From RYN-230 sp963829725 (GTDB lineage Bacteria; Actinomycetota; Actinomycetes; Streptosporangiales; Streptosporangiaceae): a stretch of 64,000 nucleotides of DNA. Each line of letters opens with the position of its first letter. The first letter of the stretch is position 1. The stretch lies in assembly GCA_963829725.1 (NCBI GenBank), contig CAWHJW010000017.1, forward strand, positions 62,001 to 126,000, given 5' to 3'. Shown here one piece after another: positions 16,780 through 25,074 of the stretch. Below the pieces are notes generated by a model. It was not told the origin of the DNA and ran no database searches. It was given only the letters and a program-made list of their open reading frames with translations. Made by a program: the position numbers and the translations under genes.

Positions 16780-17412
16780 TCAGCCCAGGTCGCCGAGGAC
16801 GGGCGGGCCGGCGGTGACCCAGGAGTCGAACCGCTTCTGCGCGTCCGCCACCGTGGATTCCTCACCATGCCCGGACAGGACCCGGGTACCGGCGGGCAGC
16901 GTCAGCAGGTGCTCGCCGATCGCGCTCAGCTGGGCGGGGAAGTTCGGGTACTCGCTCTCGTGTGGCGCCGGGCCGGTACCGATCAGGCAGTCACCGGAGA
17001 ACACCGCCTCCAGCTCCTCGCTGTACAGGCAGACCGAGCCGGGGCTGTGCCCGGGGGTGTGAATCACCTCGAGCGAGACGTCGGCGACCTCGAAGATGCC
17101 GCCGTCCTCCATCTCGATCTCGGGGTCAGTGTCCCGGTGGGTCTCCCGCCACAGCATCCGGTCCTTCGGGTGCAGCGCCACCGGGGCCTCGTCCCGGGCC
17201 GCCACGTCCAGCGCGGCCGCGACGTGCACGGCGTGGCCGTGGGTACAGATCACCGCGATGATCTCCCGATCCCCGACGGCCTCCAGCACGTTGTCCGCGT
17301 CGGTGCCCGGATCGACGACGATCACCTCCTCGTCATCGCCCACGATCCAGGCGTTGCTGTCCGTGGCGGTGACCCCGCCTGCGGCGGTGACCTGGGCTAT
17401 CCGCGCGTCCAT
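16780..17412 (-). CDS. Metallo-beta-lactamase-fold hydrolase with altered metal motif
   Basis: 210 residues of MBL fold: the signature strand VICTHGHAVHVAAA, then HTPGHSPGSVCLY, FSGDCLIGTG, and VLSGHGEES. The usual HxHxDH reads HGHAVH here, so the Asp ligand of the second metal is replaced by Val while the His ligands remain; activity may depend on one metal. Related proteins include glyoxalase II-like thiolesterases. GAGGAGG upstream of the ATG. It shares an operon with the RecB-like nuclease. Confidence 0.82.
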   Translation of the reverse strand: MDARIAQVTAAGGVTATDSNAWIVGDDEEVIVVDPGTDADNVLEAVGDREIIAVICTHGHAVHVAAALDVAARDEAPVALHPKDRMLWRETHRDTDPEIEMEDGGIFEVADVSLEVIHTPGHSPGSVCLYSEELEAVFSGDCLIGTGPAPHESEYPNFPAQLSAIGEHLLTLPAGTRVLSGHGEESTVADAQKRFDSWVTAGPPVLGDLG

Positions 17413-17442
17413 GCCGGTTTCCTCCTCAGTCTCGAGCCCTGC

Positions 17443-17667
17443 TCAGCCCTGCGTCACGAACGCCCGGACGGCCTCCGCCACCAGCTGGACGGCGATGGCC
17501 GACAGCAGCAGGCCGGAGAACCCGGTCCGCTGGACGACGAGCATGGTGGCGACGATCGCGCCCGGCCCGGCCAGCGGCGCGGTGCCCAGCGGCACGAACG
17601 CCACATTAGCCTGATCGCACTCCTCGTCGGTGGCTCCTGGGCCTTGCCGGGACGAACGCAGGAGCAC
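17443..17667 (-). pseudogene. Remnant of a MarC-family membrane protein
   Basis: The 74-residue frame contains the MarC helix FVPLGTAPLAGPGAIVATM directly joined to the last helix LLLSAIAVQLVAEAVRAFV. Intact MarC proteins are about 200 residues, with N-terminal helices and two more helices between these segments. Both are missing here, so this is an internally deleted, 5'-truncated remnant. It lies just upstream of the MBL gene and downstream of the lipoprotein gene. Confidence 0.7.
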
Positions 17668-17748
17668 AGCACGTCGGGCGCGCGTGAAGAATTCGCTTGC
17701 GTTGCCTGACTGGCGACGGCCGGGCCGTCTGAGGCCGTTCGGATGGGA

Positions 17749-17781
17749 ACGGGGGCCGCCAGCCGTGCTGGCGGCCCCCGT
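17749..17781. terminator. 15-bp perfect hairpin after the lipoprotein gene
   Basis: ACGGGGGCCGCCAGC and its exact complement flank a three-base loop. It is 18 bases beyond the end of the minus-strand lipoprotein gene and is its probable terminator, although without a long T tract. Confidence 0.75.
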
Positions 17782-17799
17782 CGGATCGGGTCGTGCCGG

Positions 17800-18972
17800 T
17801 TACGGGACGAAGATCATGCCCTTGGGCGCGACCGACCCATTGACGGTGACATTGCTGACCGCGCCGGTCTTGAGGTTGATGGCGCCCAGGGAGTTGGCCG
17901 GGAGGGCGGGAGGGGATGGGCAGACGGTCGGGGCGTTGTTGGCGTTGCACGGGGTCATCGCGGTGTACGCGGTCCCCGGCTTGAACGAGCCCGTGATGGC
18001 ATCGACTGTGTCGGCACCGGAGTCCGTCGTGTACAGCGAGCCGCTGGCCGAGGTCGCCCAGGCGGTGTCGTCGACCGGGATAGAGATCTTCAGGACCTGC
18101 AGGTTCTGGCCACTGGCATCGGAGAAGATCAGTTCCTTGTCGCCCTGGGAGTTCAGCATGAAGTCCCCGGCGAACGCCGGCGAGCTCGACGGGACGACCA
18201 GGTTCGAGTCCGGGTCCGTGAGCGCGAGGGTGACCTTCTGGCCGGCGTTCGGGGCGTTTACCCCGGTGGCCGTCGCGTTGATAGCGAAGAACGGAGCGAC
18301 CGAGGCGGTCTTGTTCCTGGCGTTCAGCGTGACCACGTATACCGCCGGAGCGGACGCCGGCGCCTTGCCGGAAGTGCCCGGCGCGGACGCGCTGACAAGG
18401 ATCTTCCCCTTGAACACCGCGATAGCGTCGGTGCCGCCCAGGTGCGGCAGCGGCGACTTGGTGTAGGTGTAGTGCGTGACGGTCCCGCCGGAAAGGGTGG
18501 ACAGGCTGGATTTCGAGTCCTCGTTGACACTCGCGAGGACCTGCCCGGTCGCGGGGTCGGCGCCCATCCCGTCGATCTTGCCTGTCACGTCCCACTGCTT
18601 CACAACGGAACCGGTCGGCGTGAACTCGACAATAGTGCTGTCCAGGTTGCCGGACGCAGCCACCTCACCCTGCGAGCCGACGCCGTTCTGGAACCCGACG
18701 TACAGGTTGCCGCCCAGGGTCACGATGTCGTCCGGCTGGGTTAGGTGCTCGGTTTTCGCAGCGCCGTCGCCGTTCGGCTGGTAGCCGTGCTTCAGCGTCG
18801 TGCCAAAGATGACCTGCTTAACGGTAAGCGTCTTAGAAGAGACGCTGGCGCTGGCGCTTGGAGAACTCGAGCCTGACCCCGCTCCAGAGCTTGAGCATGC
18901 CGTACCCAGCAGACCCGCCGTGACGACCGTGGCGCCCAGCCAAATAGCTGTACGCAGGCTGAAAATGTTCAC
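17800..18972 (-). CDS. Secreted lipoprotein, probably beta-propeller-like
   Basis: 390 residues from a GTG at 18972. The N-terminus is a lipoprotein signal (AIWLGATVVTAGLLGTAC) with a lipobox LGTAC followed by a Ser/Gly/Ala linker. The body has repeated short beta-strand segments (DDIVTLGGNLYVGF, GMGADPATGQVLA, GTDAIAVFKGKILVS, YTTDSGADTVDAI) as in six- or seven-bladed propellers with NHL or quinoprotein-like blades. Function unknown; membrane-anchored on the outer face. Base composition is less GC-rich than its neighbours. A start 28 codons upstream (19056) is possible, but the signal peptide favours the shorter form. Confidence 0.75.
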   Translation of the reverse strand: MNIFSLRTAIWLGATVVTAGLLGTACSSSGAGSGSSSPSASASVSSKTLTVKQVIFGTTLKHGYQPNGDGAAKTEHLTQPDDIVTLGGNLYVGFQNGVGSQGEVAASGNLDSTIVEFTPTGSVVKQWDVTGKIDGMGADPATGQVLASVNEDSKSSLSTLSGGTVTHYTYTKSPLPHLGGTDAIAVFKGKILVSASAPGTSGKAPASAPAVYVVTLNARNKTASVAPFFAINATATGVNAPNAGQKVTLALTDPDSNLVVPSSSPAFAGDFMLNSQGDKELIFSDASGQNLQVLKISIPVDDTAWATSASGSLYTTDSGADTVDAITGSFKPGTAYTAMTPCNANNAPTVCPSPPALPANSLGAINLKTGAVSNVTVNGSVAPKGMIFVP

Positions 18973-19119
18973 CGACGATTTGTATGCGATCCGAGTGGCG
19001 CACGGAATAGCGGAGTTAAACGCGCGGGTGAACGGTCCATGGCGAGCAGGGCCCAAATTTCACGAATCTATTCATCGCTCCGCTCGGTTGACGGGCGGGA
19101 ACCTCACCGGACGGTCCGG

Positions 19120-19968
19120 TCACCCGCTGGTGGGCCGGGCCGCTCCGGCCGCCGCGGCCATGAGCTGCTCGAACGCCGCCGAGGTGGTTGTCTCGATGCC
19201 CAGCCGGTGCCCAGTCAGGGTGCCGTGATCGTCGCTGCCCCCGGTGGCCAGCAGGCCGAGGGACGCGGCCAGCCGCCGCAGCCGGGCCCGCTCGGCCGGG
19301 GGATGGTCAGGATGGTCGATCTCCAGTCCGGCCAGGCCGTCCCCCGCCATGGCCGCGATGGCCTCGTCGCCGAGCCGCCAGCCGCGGGAAGCCGCGCCCG
19401 GATGGGCCAGCACCACCGCACCACCGCTGTCCCGGACCAGGGCGATGGCCCGGGCCGGGGCGAGCGCGTACCGGCTCACGTAGGCGCGGCCGCCGGCCCC
19501 GATCCATTCCGGGGTGAACGCATCCCGCGGATCGCTGAGCGTCCCGGCCGAAACCATGGCCCGGGCGATGTGCGGCCGGCCGATGCTGGCATCCCCCGCG
19601 ATCTCCGCCACCTGCTGCCAGGTGATGCCGACGCCGAGCTCACGCAGCCGGTCCACCATGGCCCGGGCCCGGCGCACCCGGTCCTCGCGGATGGCCTGGC
19701 ACTCGGCGGCGAGTTCCGGGCTCGACCCGGAGGGGAGGTAGCTGAGCAGGTGCACGCTGTGCCCGTCCAGCCGGGCCGACAGCTCCATCCCGGTGACCAG
19801 CCGCAGGCCCGCGGGCAGTGCGGCGCGTGCCTCGTCCTGCCCGGCCAGGGTGTCGTGGTCGGTGAGCGCGATCACGTCCAGCCCGGCGGCGCGGGCGCGG
19901 CGCATCACCTCGGCGGGCGGGTCGGTACCGTCCGAGGCCGCGGAGTGAGTGTGCAGATCGATGCGCAC
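19120..19968 (-). CDS. PHP-domain phosphoesterase (RNase AM / YciV-like)
   Basis: 282 residues, motif I at the very N-terminus (MRIDLHTHSAASDGTD), then VIALTDHDTLAGQDEA, GMELSAR, GRPHIARAMV, VVLAHPGA, and the final GGSDDHG. These are the metal-binding motifs of the YciV/TrpH group, which degrades short RNA ends or 3',5'-nucleoside bisphosphates. ATG at 19968 starts right at the motif. Confidence 0.88.
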   Translation of the reverse strand: MRIDLHTHSAASDGTDPPAEVMRRARAAGLDVIALTDHDTLAGQDEARAALPAGLRLVTGMELSARLDGHSVHLLSYLPSGSSPELAAECQAIREDRVRRARAMVDRLRELGVGITWQQVAEIAGDASIGRPHIARAMVSAGTLSDPRDAFTPEWIGAGGRAYVSRYALAPARAIALVRDSGGAVVLAHPGAASRGWRLGDEAIAAMAGDGLAGLEIDHPDHPPAERARLRRLAASLGLLATGGSDDHGTLTGHRLGIETTTSAAFEQLMAAAAGAARPTSG

Positions 19969-20068
19969 GACGGCTCATCGTAGGCCCCCACGCGACATCC
20001 GGCATACCGGGCACGATTCGCCGGCGAGGGGAGGCGCGGCGCAGGCGCGGCCTCGCCGAGCCAGCGAA

Positions 20069-20371
20069 TGCGACGGCGCCGCGCGCCTGTTCCGCCTCGC
20101 GCTCGAGTCCGCGCCGGCCGGGTCGTTCCTGCACGCGGTCAGCGACGAGGGCGTGCCGATCCGCGAGGTCGCCGAGGTCTTCGCCGCACACCTCAATGTT
20201 CCCGCCGTCTCCGTCACCCCCGAGCGGGCCGGGGAATACGTCAGCTGGCTCGGCCGCTTCTGGGGGCTCGACGGCCCCGCCTCGGCACATGTCACGCGCG
20301 AGCCGCTCGGGTGGGAGCCGACCCACCCGGGGCTGATCGCCGACCTCAAGGAGGGCCGCTACTTCGCCTGA
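20069..20371 (+). pseudogene. C-terminal fragment of an NAD-dependent epimerase/reductase
   Basis: The last 100 residues of an extended SDR are recognisable: ARLFRLALESAPAGSFLHAV, VPIREVAEVFAAHLNVP, then LGWEPTHPGLIADL. The Rossmann half with the GxxGxxG motif and the catalytic residues is absent, and the upstream sequence is unrelated. A 5'-truncated remnant. Confidence 0.7.
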
Positions 20372-20461
20372 GCAGCACCCCAGGACGCCGCCCGCTGCCT
20401 TGCCGCCACCCTCCACCGTTCAGGGACGGGCTTAGCGACACGCCCCAGCGGAGAGCGCTAG

Positions 20462-21088
20462 CTAGCCGGGCAGCCGCGGTGACTTGGCGCCGAACGGGAG
20501 GTCCAGGTCCTGGCCCGGGTCACGCAGGTCGCGCAGGGACAGCCGCTCCAGCATCAGGATCCCCGCGGTGTCCGGCCACAGGATGATCCACAGCCAGTTG
20601 CCGAGCACCTCCCCGGCGAATGCCGCGGCCCCGGGCGCCTCCACGCTCCACAGCGGGAACTCGTGATGGCCGAAGCTGACCAGGGCGTGCGGCGGTCCGG
20701 CGGCGAAGCCCTCGCCGGGGTCGGGGCCGGCCAGCCCGGCCAGCCCGGCCCCCAGGCCGAGCCCGGGCTCCTCGGAGATGAGCACCATCTCGGCCAGGCC
20801 GCCGACCGGGTTCGGCCCGGACAGCGCGACCGCGCAGCCGCGGGTGCCGCTCCGCTCGTCACCGGCCCCGGTGAACCCGGTGACCAGCCAGCCGGTGGGC
20901 AGCGGCCACGGCAGCCAGACAGGTACCTTCGCGAAGGTCAGCAGCGCCTGCAGCCTTTCGGGCGACGGGCTGCGGGTCAGCCGGAGCGGCTGGACCGCCC
21001 CGTGCAGGTCGCACTGCCACGCGGAGTGCCATGCGCTCGGCTCGCTCAGCGGGCCCCGGCACCGGGGGCAGACCGCGTCTTTCATCAT
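20462..21088 (-). CDS. DUF6758 family protein with N-terminal zinc ribbon
   Basis: 208 residues. The N-terminus VCPRCRGPLSEP with a later CDLHG gives a CxxC...C knuckle, and PVWLPWPLPTGWLVTGF is typical of this actinobacterial family. Function unknown. Diverges from the NUDIX gene, and the 90-base gap contains both promoters. Confidence 0.8.
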   Translation of the reverse strand: MMKDAVCPRCRGPLSEPSAWHSAWQCDLHGAVQPLRLTRSPSPERLQALLTFAKVPVWLPWPLPTGWLVTGFTGAGDERSGTRGCAVALSGPNPVGGLAEMVLISEEPGLGLGAGLAGLAGPDPGEGFAAGPPHALVSFGHHEFPLWSVEAPGAAAFAGEVLGNWLWIILWPDTAGILMLERLSLRDLRDPGQDLDLPFGAKSPRLPG

Positions 21089-21169
21089 GAGTACCGACGT
21101 TGATCTCCGTCGGCCCCCGCGTCAAGCACCTCCGGGGGGTAATCCCCGTGACCCCCGGCTCTGGCCGGT

Positions 21170-21175
21170 GATACT
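21170..21175 (+). promoter_or_regulatory. -10 element before the leaderless NUDIX gene
   Basis: GATACT ends six bases before the GTG, leaving no room for a ribosome binding site, so the mRNA is probably leaderless. Confidence 0.5.
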
Positions 21176-21181
21176 GGACCG

Positions 21182-21583
21182 GTGACCGGACCGCGGATTC
21201 CCTGCGTCGGGGCGATCGTCACGGACGAGGCCGGACGGCTGCTGCTGGTCAAGCGGGGGCATGACCCCGAGGCGGGCCGGTGGTCGCTCCCCGGCGGCCG
21301 GGTCGAGGCCGGGGAGAGCGACGAGCAGGCGCTCGTCCGTGAGCTGCGCGAGGAAACCCGGTTGTTGGTGACGTGCGGCGCCCTGGTGGGCTTCGTTGAG
21401 CGCGAAATTCAGGGCGGCGCGGTGCTGGTCATCAGGGACTACCGGGCCACAGTCGCCGGCGGGGCGCTCCAGCCGGGTGACGATGCCGCCGACGCGCGCT
21501 GGGTCAGCCCGGGCGACATGGCCTCGCTGCCGCTCACCAGCGGCCTCGCCGAAACCCTTGCCCAGTGGGGGGTACTCGGCTAG
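21182..21583 (+). CDS. NUDIX hydrolase
   Basis: 133 residues. The Nudix box GGRVEAGESDEQALVRELRE followed by ET is complete (GX5EX7REUXEEXGU pattern with Arg-Glu-Glu), and the N-terminal PCVGAIVTDEAGRLLLVKRG is typical of MutT-like/ADP-ribose-type enzymes. Hydrolyses a nucleoside diphosphate linked to another moiety; substrate unknown. Confidence 0.9.
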   Translation: MTGPRIPCVGAIVTDEAGRLLLVKRGHDPEAGRWSLPGGRVEAGESDEQALVRELREETRLLVTCGALVGFVEREIQGGAVLVIRDYRATVAGGALQPGDDAADARWVSPGDMASLPLTSGLAETLAQWGVLG

Positions 21584-21676
21584 CTGCTGCCGGGCACCGC
21601 CAGGCGGGACCGGCGCGGCCGGACCGGGAGCTGGGTCATGGTCTGCGCCCTGGAGTCTGCATGGCACCCTGGTCCG

Positions 21677-22147
21677 GTGAGCGAAACCCGGCCCGGCGCC
21701 ATCCCGCCCGCCCTCATCGCGGAGGCTACCAAGCGGGCCGGGCTGATCTGGATCGGCGTCCCCGGTGCGGCGCGGCCGCGGGCGGCCTGGCACGCCTGGC
21801 GCGACGGGGCGGCCTACGTGCTGACCGGCCCCGGTGAGCAGGCCGTGCCCGGGCTGGACGCGGCCCGGGAGGCCACCGTCACTGTGCCCAGCAAGGACAC
21901 CGGCGGCCTGCTGCTGACCTGGACCGCGGCGGTGACCCGGGTGGACCCGGAGTCGCCCGGCTGGGCCAGCCTCATCGGCGCGCTGCTGGCCGGCCGGCTG
22001 AACCCGGCGCAGGAGCCAGGCGGCGAGTCACCGGCCCGCCGATGGGCGCGGGCCGGGCAGGTTTACCGCCTGACCCCGAGCGAGAAATCAGATACGGAAA
22101 GTCGCCCGGACGGCACCGCGTTCGACCCGGGGTCCGGGTGTTCGTAA
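21677..22147 (+). CDS. Pyridoxamine 5'-phosphate oxidase-like protein
   Basis: 156 residues from the GTG at 21677. RAAWHAWRDGAAYVLTGPGE, VTVPSKDTGGLLLTWTAAV, and RWARAGQVYRLTP follow the split-barrel pattern of a family of actinobacterial PPOX-like proteins. Cofactor-contact residues are not obvious, so flavin or F420 binding is uncertain. Sits between NUDIX and apbC with short gaps. Confidence 0.6.
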   Translation: MSETRPGAIPPALIAEATKRAGLIWIGVPGAARPRAAWHAWRDGAAYVLTGPGEQAVPGLDAAREATVTVPSKDTGGLLLTWTAAVTRVDPESPGWASLIGALLAGRLNPAQEPGGESPARRWARAGQVYRLTPSEKSDTESRPDGTAFDPGSGCS

Positions 22148-22156
22148 CATGAGGGC

Positions 22157-23308
22157 ATGGTCATGCCGCCCTCCGTTTCCGCGCCGCCTTCTCCCGAGCA
22201 GGTTCAGCAGGCTCTGGCGGGGGTGAACGATCCCGAGATCCACAAGCCGATCACCGAACTCGGGATGGTGAAGAACGTCGAGATCGACCCGGCTGGCGTG
22301 GTGCGGGTAGACGTCTACCTCACCGTGGCGGGCTGCCCGCTGCGCGACACCATTACCCGGGACGTCACTGCCGCGGTCAGCAAGCTGGCCGGGGTGTCCC
22401 GGGTCCGGGTCGAGCTGGACGTGATGAGCGAGGAGCAGCGCCGCGAGCTGCAGACCCGGCTGCGTGGCGGCCGCCCGGAGAAAGAGATCCCGTTCGCCCA
22501 GCCCACCTCGCTGACCAAGGTCTTCGCGGTCGCCAGCGGCAAGGGCGGGGTCGGCAAGTCGTCGGTCACGGTGAACCTGGCCGCGGCGCTGGCGGCGGCC
22601 GGGCAGAAGGTGGGCGTGCTCGACGCGGACATCTACGGTCACTCGGTGCCGCGGATGCTCGGCATCACCGACCCGCCCACCCAGGTCGAGCAGATGATCA
22701 TGCCGCCGACCGGGCACGACGTGAAGGTCATCTCGATCGGGATGTTCACCACCGGCAACGCGCCGGTGGTCTGGCGGGGCCCGATGCTGCACCGGGCCGT
22801 GCAGCAGTTCCTCGCCGACGTGTACTGGGGCGACCTGGACGTGCTGCTGTTGGACCTGCCGCCGGGCACCGGCGACGTGGCCATCTCGGTGGCGCAACTG
22901 CTGCCCGGCGCGGAACTCATCGTGGTGACCACCCCGCAGCTCGCCTCCTCGGAGGTGGCCGAGCGGGCCGGGGCCATCTCGGTGCAGACCCACCAGCGCG
23001 TCGTGGGCGTCATCGAGAACATGTCCGCCCTGGCCTGCCCGCACTGCGGCGAGGAGGTGCCGGTGTTCGGCTCCGGCGGTGGCCAGGCGGTCGCGGACGC
23101 GCTGACCCGTGTCACCGGGGCCAGGGTGCCGCTGCTCGGCCAGGTGCCGATCGACGTGCGGCTGCGCGAAGGCGGGGACCGCGGCGTGCCCCTGGTCCTC
23201 AGCGACCCCACGTCAGCCGCCGCCCAGCAGCTCTCCGGCATCGCCAACAGCCTGTTCAACCGCTCCCGCGGCCTGGCCGGCCGCTGGCTGGGCCTCACCC
23301 CCGCCTGA
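22157..23308 (+). CDS. apbC: Iron-sulfur cluster carrier ApbC/Mrp (NBP35 family P-loop ATPase)
   Basis: 383 residues. Residues about 12-90 form a MIP18/DUF59 domain (GVNDPEIHKPITELGM, AGCPLRDTI); residues about 115-370 are a Mrp/NBP35 ATPase with deviant Walker A GKGGVGKSSVTVNLAAA, LDADIYGHSVPRMLG and switch LLDLPPGTGDVAISV. The CPHC pair near residue 295 is the cluster-binding CxxC. It carries and hands over Fe-S clusters in the cytoplasm. It converges on tatB and sits near the sigE operon, a layout common in actinomycetes. Confidence 0.93.
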   Translation: MVMPPSVSAPPSPEQVQQALAGVNDPEIHKPITELGMVKNVEIDPAGVVRVDVYLTVAGCPLRDTITRDVTAAVSKLAGVSRVRVELDVMSEEQRRELQTRLRGGRPEKEIPFAQPTSLTKVFAVASGKGGVGKSSVTVNLAAALAAAGQKVGVLDADIYGHSVPRMLGITDPPTQVEQMIMPPTGHDVKVISIGMFTTGNAPVVWRGPMLHRAVQQFLADVYWGDLDVLLLDLPPGTGDVAISVAQLLPGAELIVVTTPQLASSEVAERAGAISVQTHQRVVGVIENMSALACPHCGEEVPVFGSGGGQAVADALTRVTGARVPLLGQVPIDVRLREGGDRGVPLVLSDPTSAAAQQLSGIANSLFNRSRGLAGRWLGLTPA

Positions 23309-23351
23309 CCCCGCGCCGGCGGGGTCCGTGGCCCGGGCGGCGTGGCAGCCC

Positions 23352-23699
23352 TCAGGTCGCCTCAGAGTCGAATGGCGGCGTTTCCTCCCGGCCGAGCGTG
23401 ACCGTGGCCGTGGCCGCTCCGTCCGCCTCGGCCGCCGTGCCGTCCGTCCCCTCGGGCGGGTCGTCGAACAGGTGCTTGCGCACGAAGTTCCCCGGGTGCA
23501 GGTCGCTGACGTCGAAGTCGGCGAACTCCGGGCCCAGGCCCTCGCGCAGTTCCCTGGTCGCGCCGTCGGCCATCCGGCGCAGCTCGCGCAGCGTCCGGCC
23601 GGCCTGTGAGGCGAGCTTCGGCAGCTGTTCCGGGCCGAACACCACGATGGCTATCACGGCCAGGACCAGGATCTTGCCGAACGAAAGATCGAGAAACAC
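23352..23699 (-). CDS. tatB: Sec-independent protein translocase subunit TatB
   Basis: 115 residues. The single N-terminal membrane helix (FGKILVLAVIAIVVFGPEQLP) and following amphipathic helix with LASQAGRTLRELRRMADGA are diagnostic of TatB, which recruits twin-arginine substrates to TatC. Acidic disordered C-terminus. GTG start. It follows the sigE-rseA-rseB genes on the same strand with a gap of 131 bases, as in other actinomycetes where htrA would lie between. Confidence 0.9.
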   Translation of the reverse strand: MFLDLSFGKILVLAVIAIVVFGPEQLPKLASQAGRTLRELRRMADGATRELREGLGPEFADFDVSDLHPGNFVRKHLFDDPPEGTDGTAAEADGAATATVTLGREETPPFDSEAT

Positions 23700-23830
23700 G
23701 ATATCTCTCCACGCCAGAGGGCGACCGCGGCTAGGCGCGTCTCAGCCCACTGTAAACCGTCGGCCGCGCCCGCGCCGCCCCCCGCCGGGCCGTGGCACCC
23801 GGGACTGCCCGCCGGGCCAGGCCCCGGACC

Positions 23831-25068
23831 TCAGCGGAACGGGTCCAGCCAGGAGGCCAGCGCGGTCAGGCCGCGTCTCATCCGGCCGAGGAAGCCGGGC
23901 CGGGCGCTGTGCGGCAGGACCATGACGACCTGGTCCACGGTGCCCTCGGGCGCGTCAGCGAGCACCGTGAACACGAAGCCCCGCGCGGACCAGGCCACGC
24001 TGCGCCGGTCCGGGTCGGCCGTGAACACCTGCTGCCCCCGGACCGCCACCCGCGACCACCCGCTCAGCCGCGGCGGCAGGTGCCCGCGCTGCAGGAACAG
24101 GGAGACGACCGAGAGGCCGTCGGAGTAGGCGAGATCGACGACGGCACCCGGGGTACCTCCGGTCTGCTGGGCCTGCACCAGGGTGAGGTGACCGGGCAGC
24201 TGGCCGGGCAGCGGCCAGCCCCCGGCGCGCAGCCGGGCCAGGGCGCCGGCACTGAGCGGTCTCTCGCGGGGCATCCGGCCGACGGCCGGCGCTGACGCGG
24301 CGGCCGGGCGGCCCAGCGTCAGGCCGAGGAACGTATCCTGGCTGACCAGCCGGGTGCTGGTATCAAAAACCTGCCTGCGCAACGGCAGTTTCGTCGCGCT
24401 GTCCAGCCAGAACCTCGCGGCCAGCCCCCCGTCGCTGCGGCGCAGCACCACCTGTTCGGCGGGCCGCCGGCCATCATGGCCCGCCCGCCCAGGGACACCC
24501 GGTAGTTCGCCGCCAGCAGCGCGACCATCTGCTCGGTCATGCCCATGCCGCCGTCCGCCACCCGCTGGCCGCCATTGTCGAGGTCCGCGTCCGGGTCGGC
24601 CACGACGTGGCTGCCCCGGGCCTGCGCCGCGGCCGAGACCGCCGGGACCGACGTGACCTGGACCAGCGCCCGGCGCCCGCGCTCATGCCAGACCTGCATC
24701 ACGGAGATCACGCTGCCCTGTGCGCCGTGCCAGGCGCTGACCCGGACACCGTGGTAGGACAGCGTGTCGCAGGCGGCGGCCGCCGCACTGAGCAGCCGCA
24801 CCCCGGCGCTGGCCGCCTCGGCCGGGGACAGCGTGGCCCCGGCCGGGGCCGGGCCGGCGGGCAGCCTGCGGGCCACCGCCTGGCTGTCCGGCATGCCCAT
24901 GGCCGCGCGCGGCAGCAGCATGCCACCACGGGTGGCCAGGTCGCCCCAGACCACGGCGACCCCGCTGGCGATCAGGCCGAGGACCACCACGGCGGTGGCG
25001 ATCCGCAGGTGCAGCGGGTCGTGATCGGGGGTGTCCCGGTCCGGTACGGAACTGGTGCGGGTGAACAT
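23831..25068 (-). pseudogene. RseB/MucB-like sigma-E regulatory protein, split by a one-base frameshift
   Basis: The first frame (from 25068) has a membrane segment near residue 25-45 (ATAVVVLGLIASGVAVVWG) and a RseB-type N-terminal domain (LSYHGVRVSAWHGAQGSVI, then ANYRVSLGGRAMMAG). Near 24455-24465 homology moves to a second frame that continues RPAEQVVLRRSDGGLAARFW, LRRQVFDTSTRLVSQ and ends at 23831. Removing one base in the GCCGGCGGCCCGCCG tract restores about 412 residues. RseB-like proteins sense envelope stress and modulate RseA. Whether the shift is real or a sequencing error is unresolved. Confidence 0.75.
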
Positions 25069-25074
25069 GGCGGC

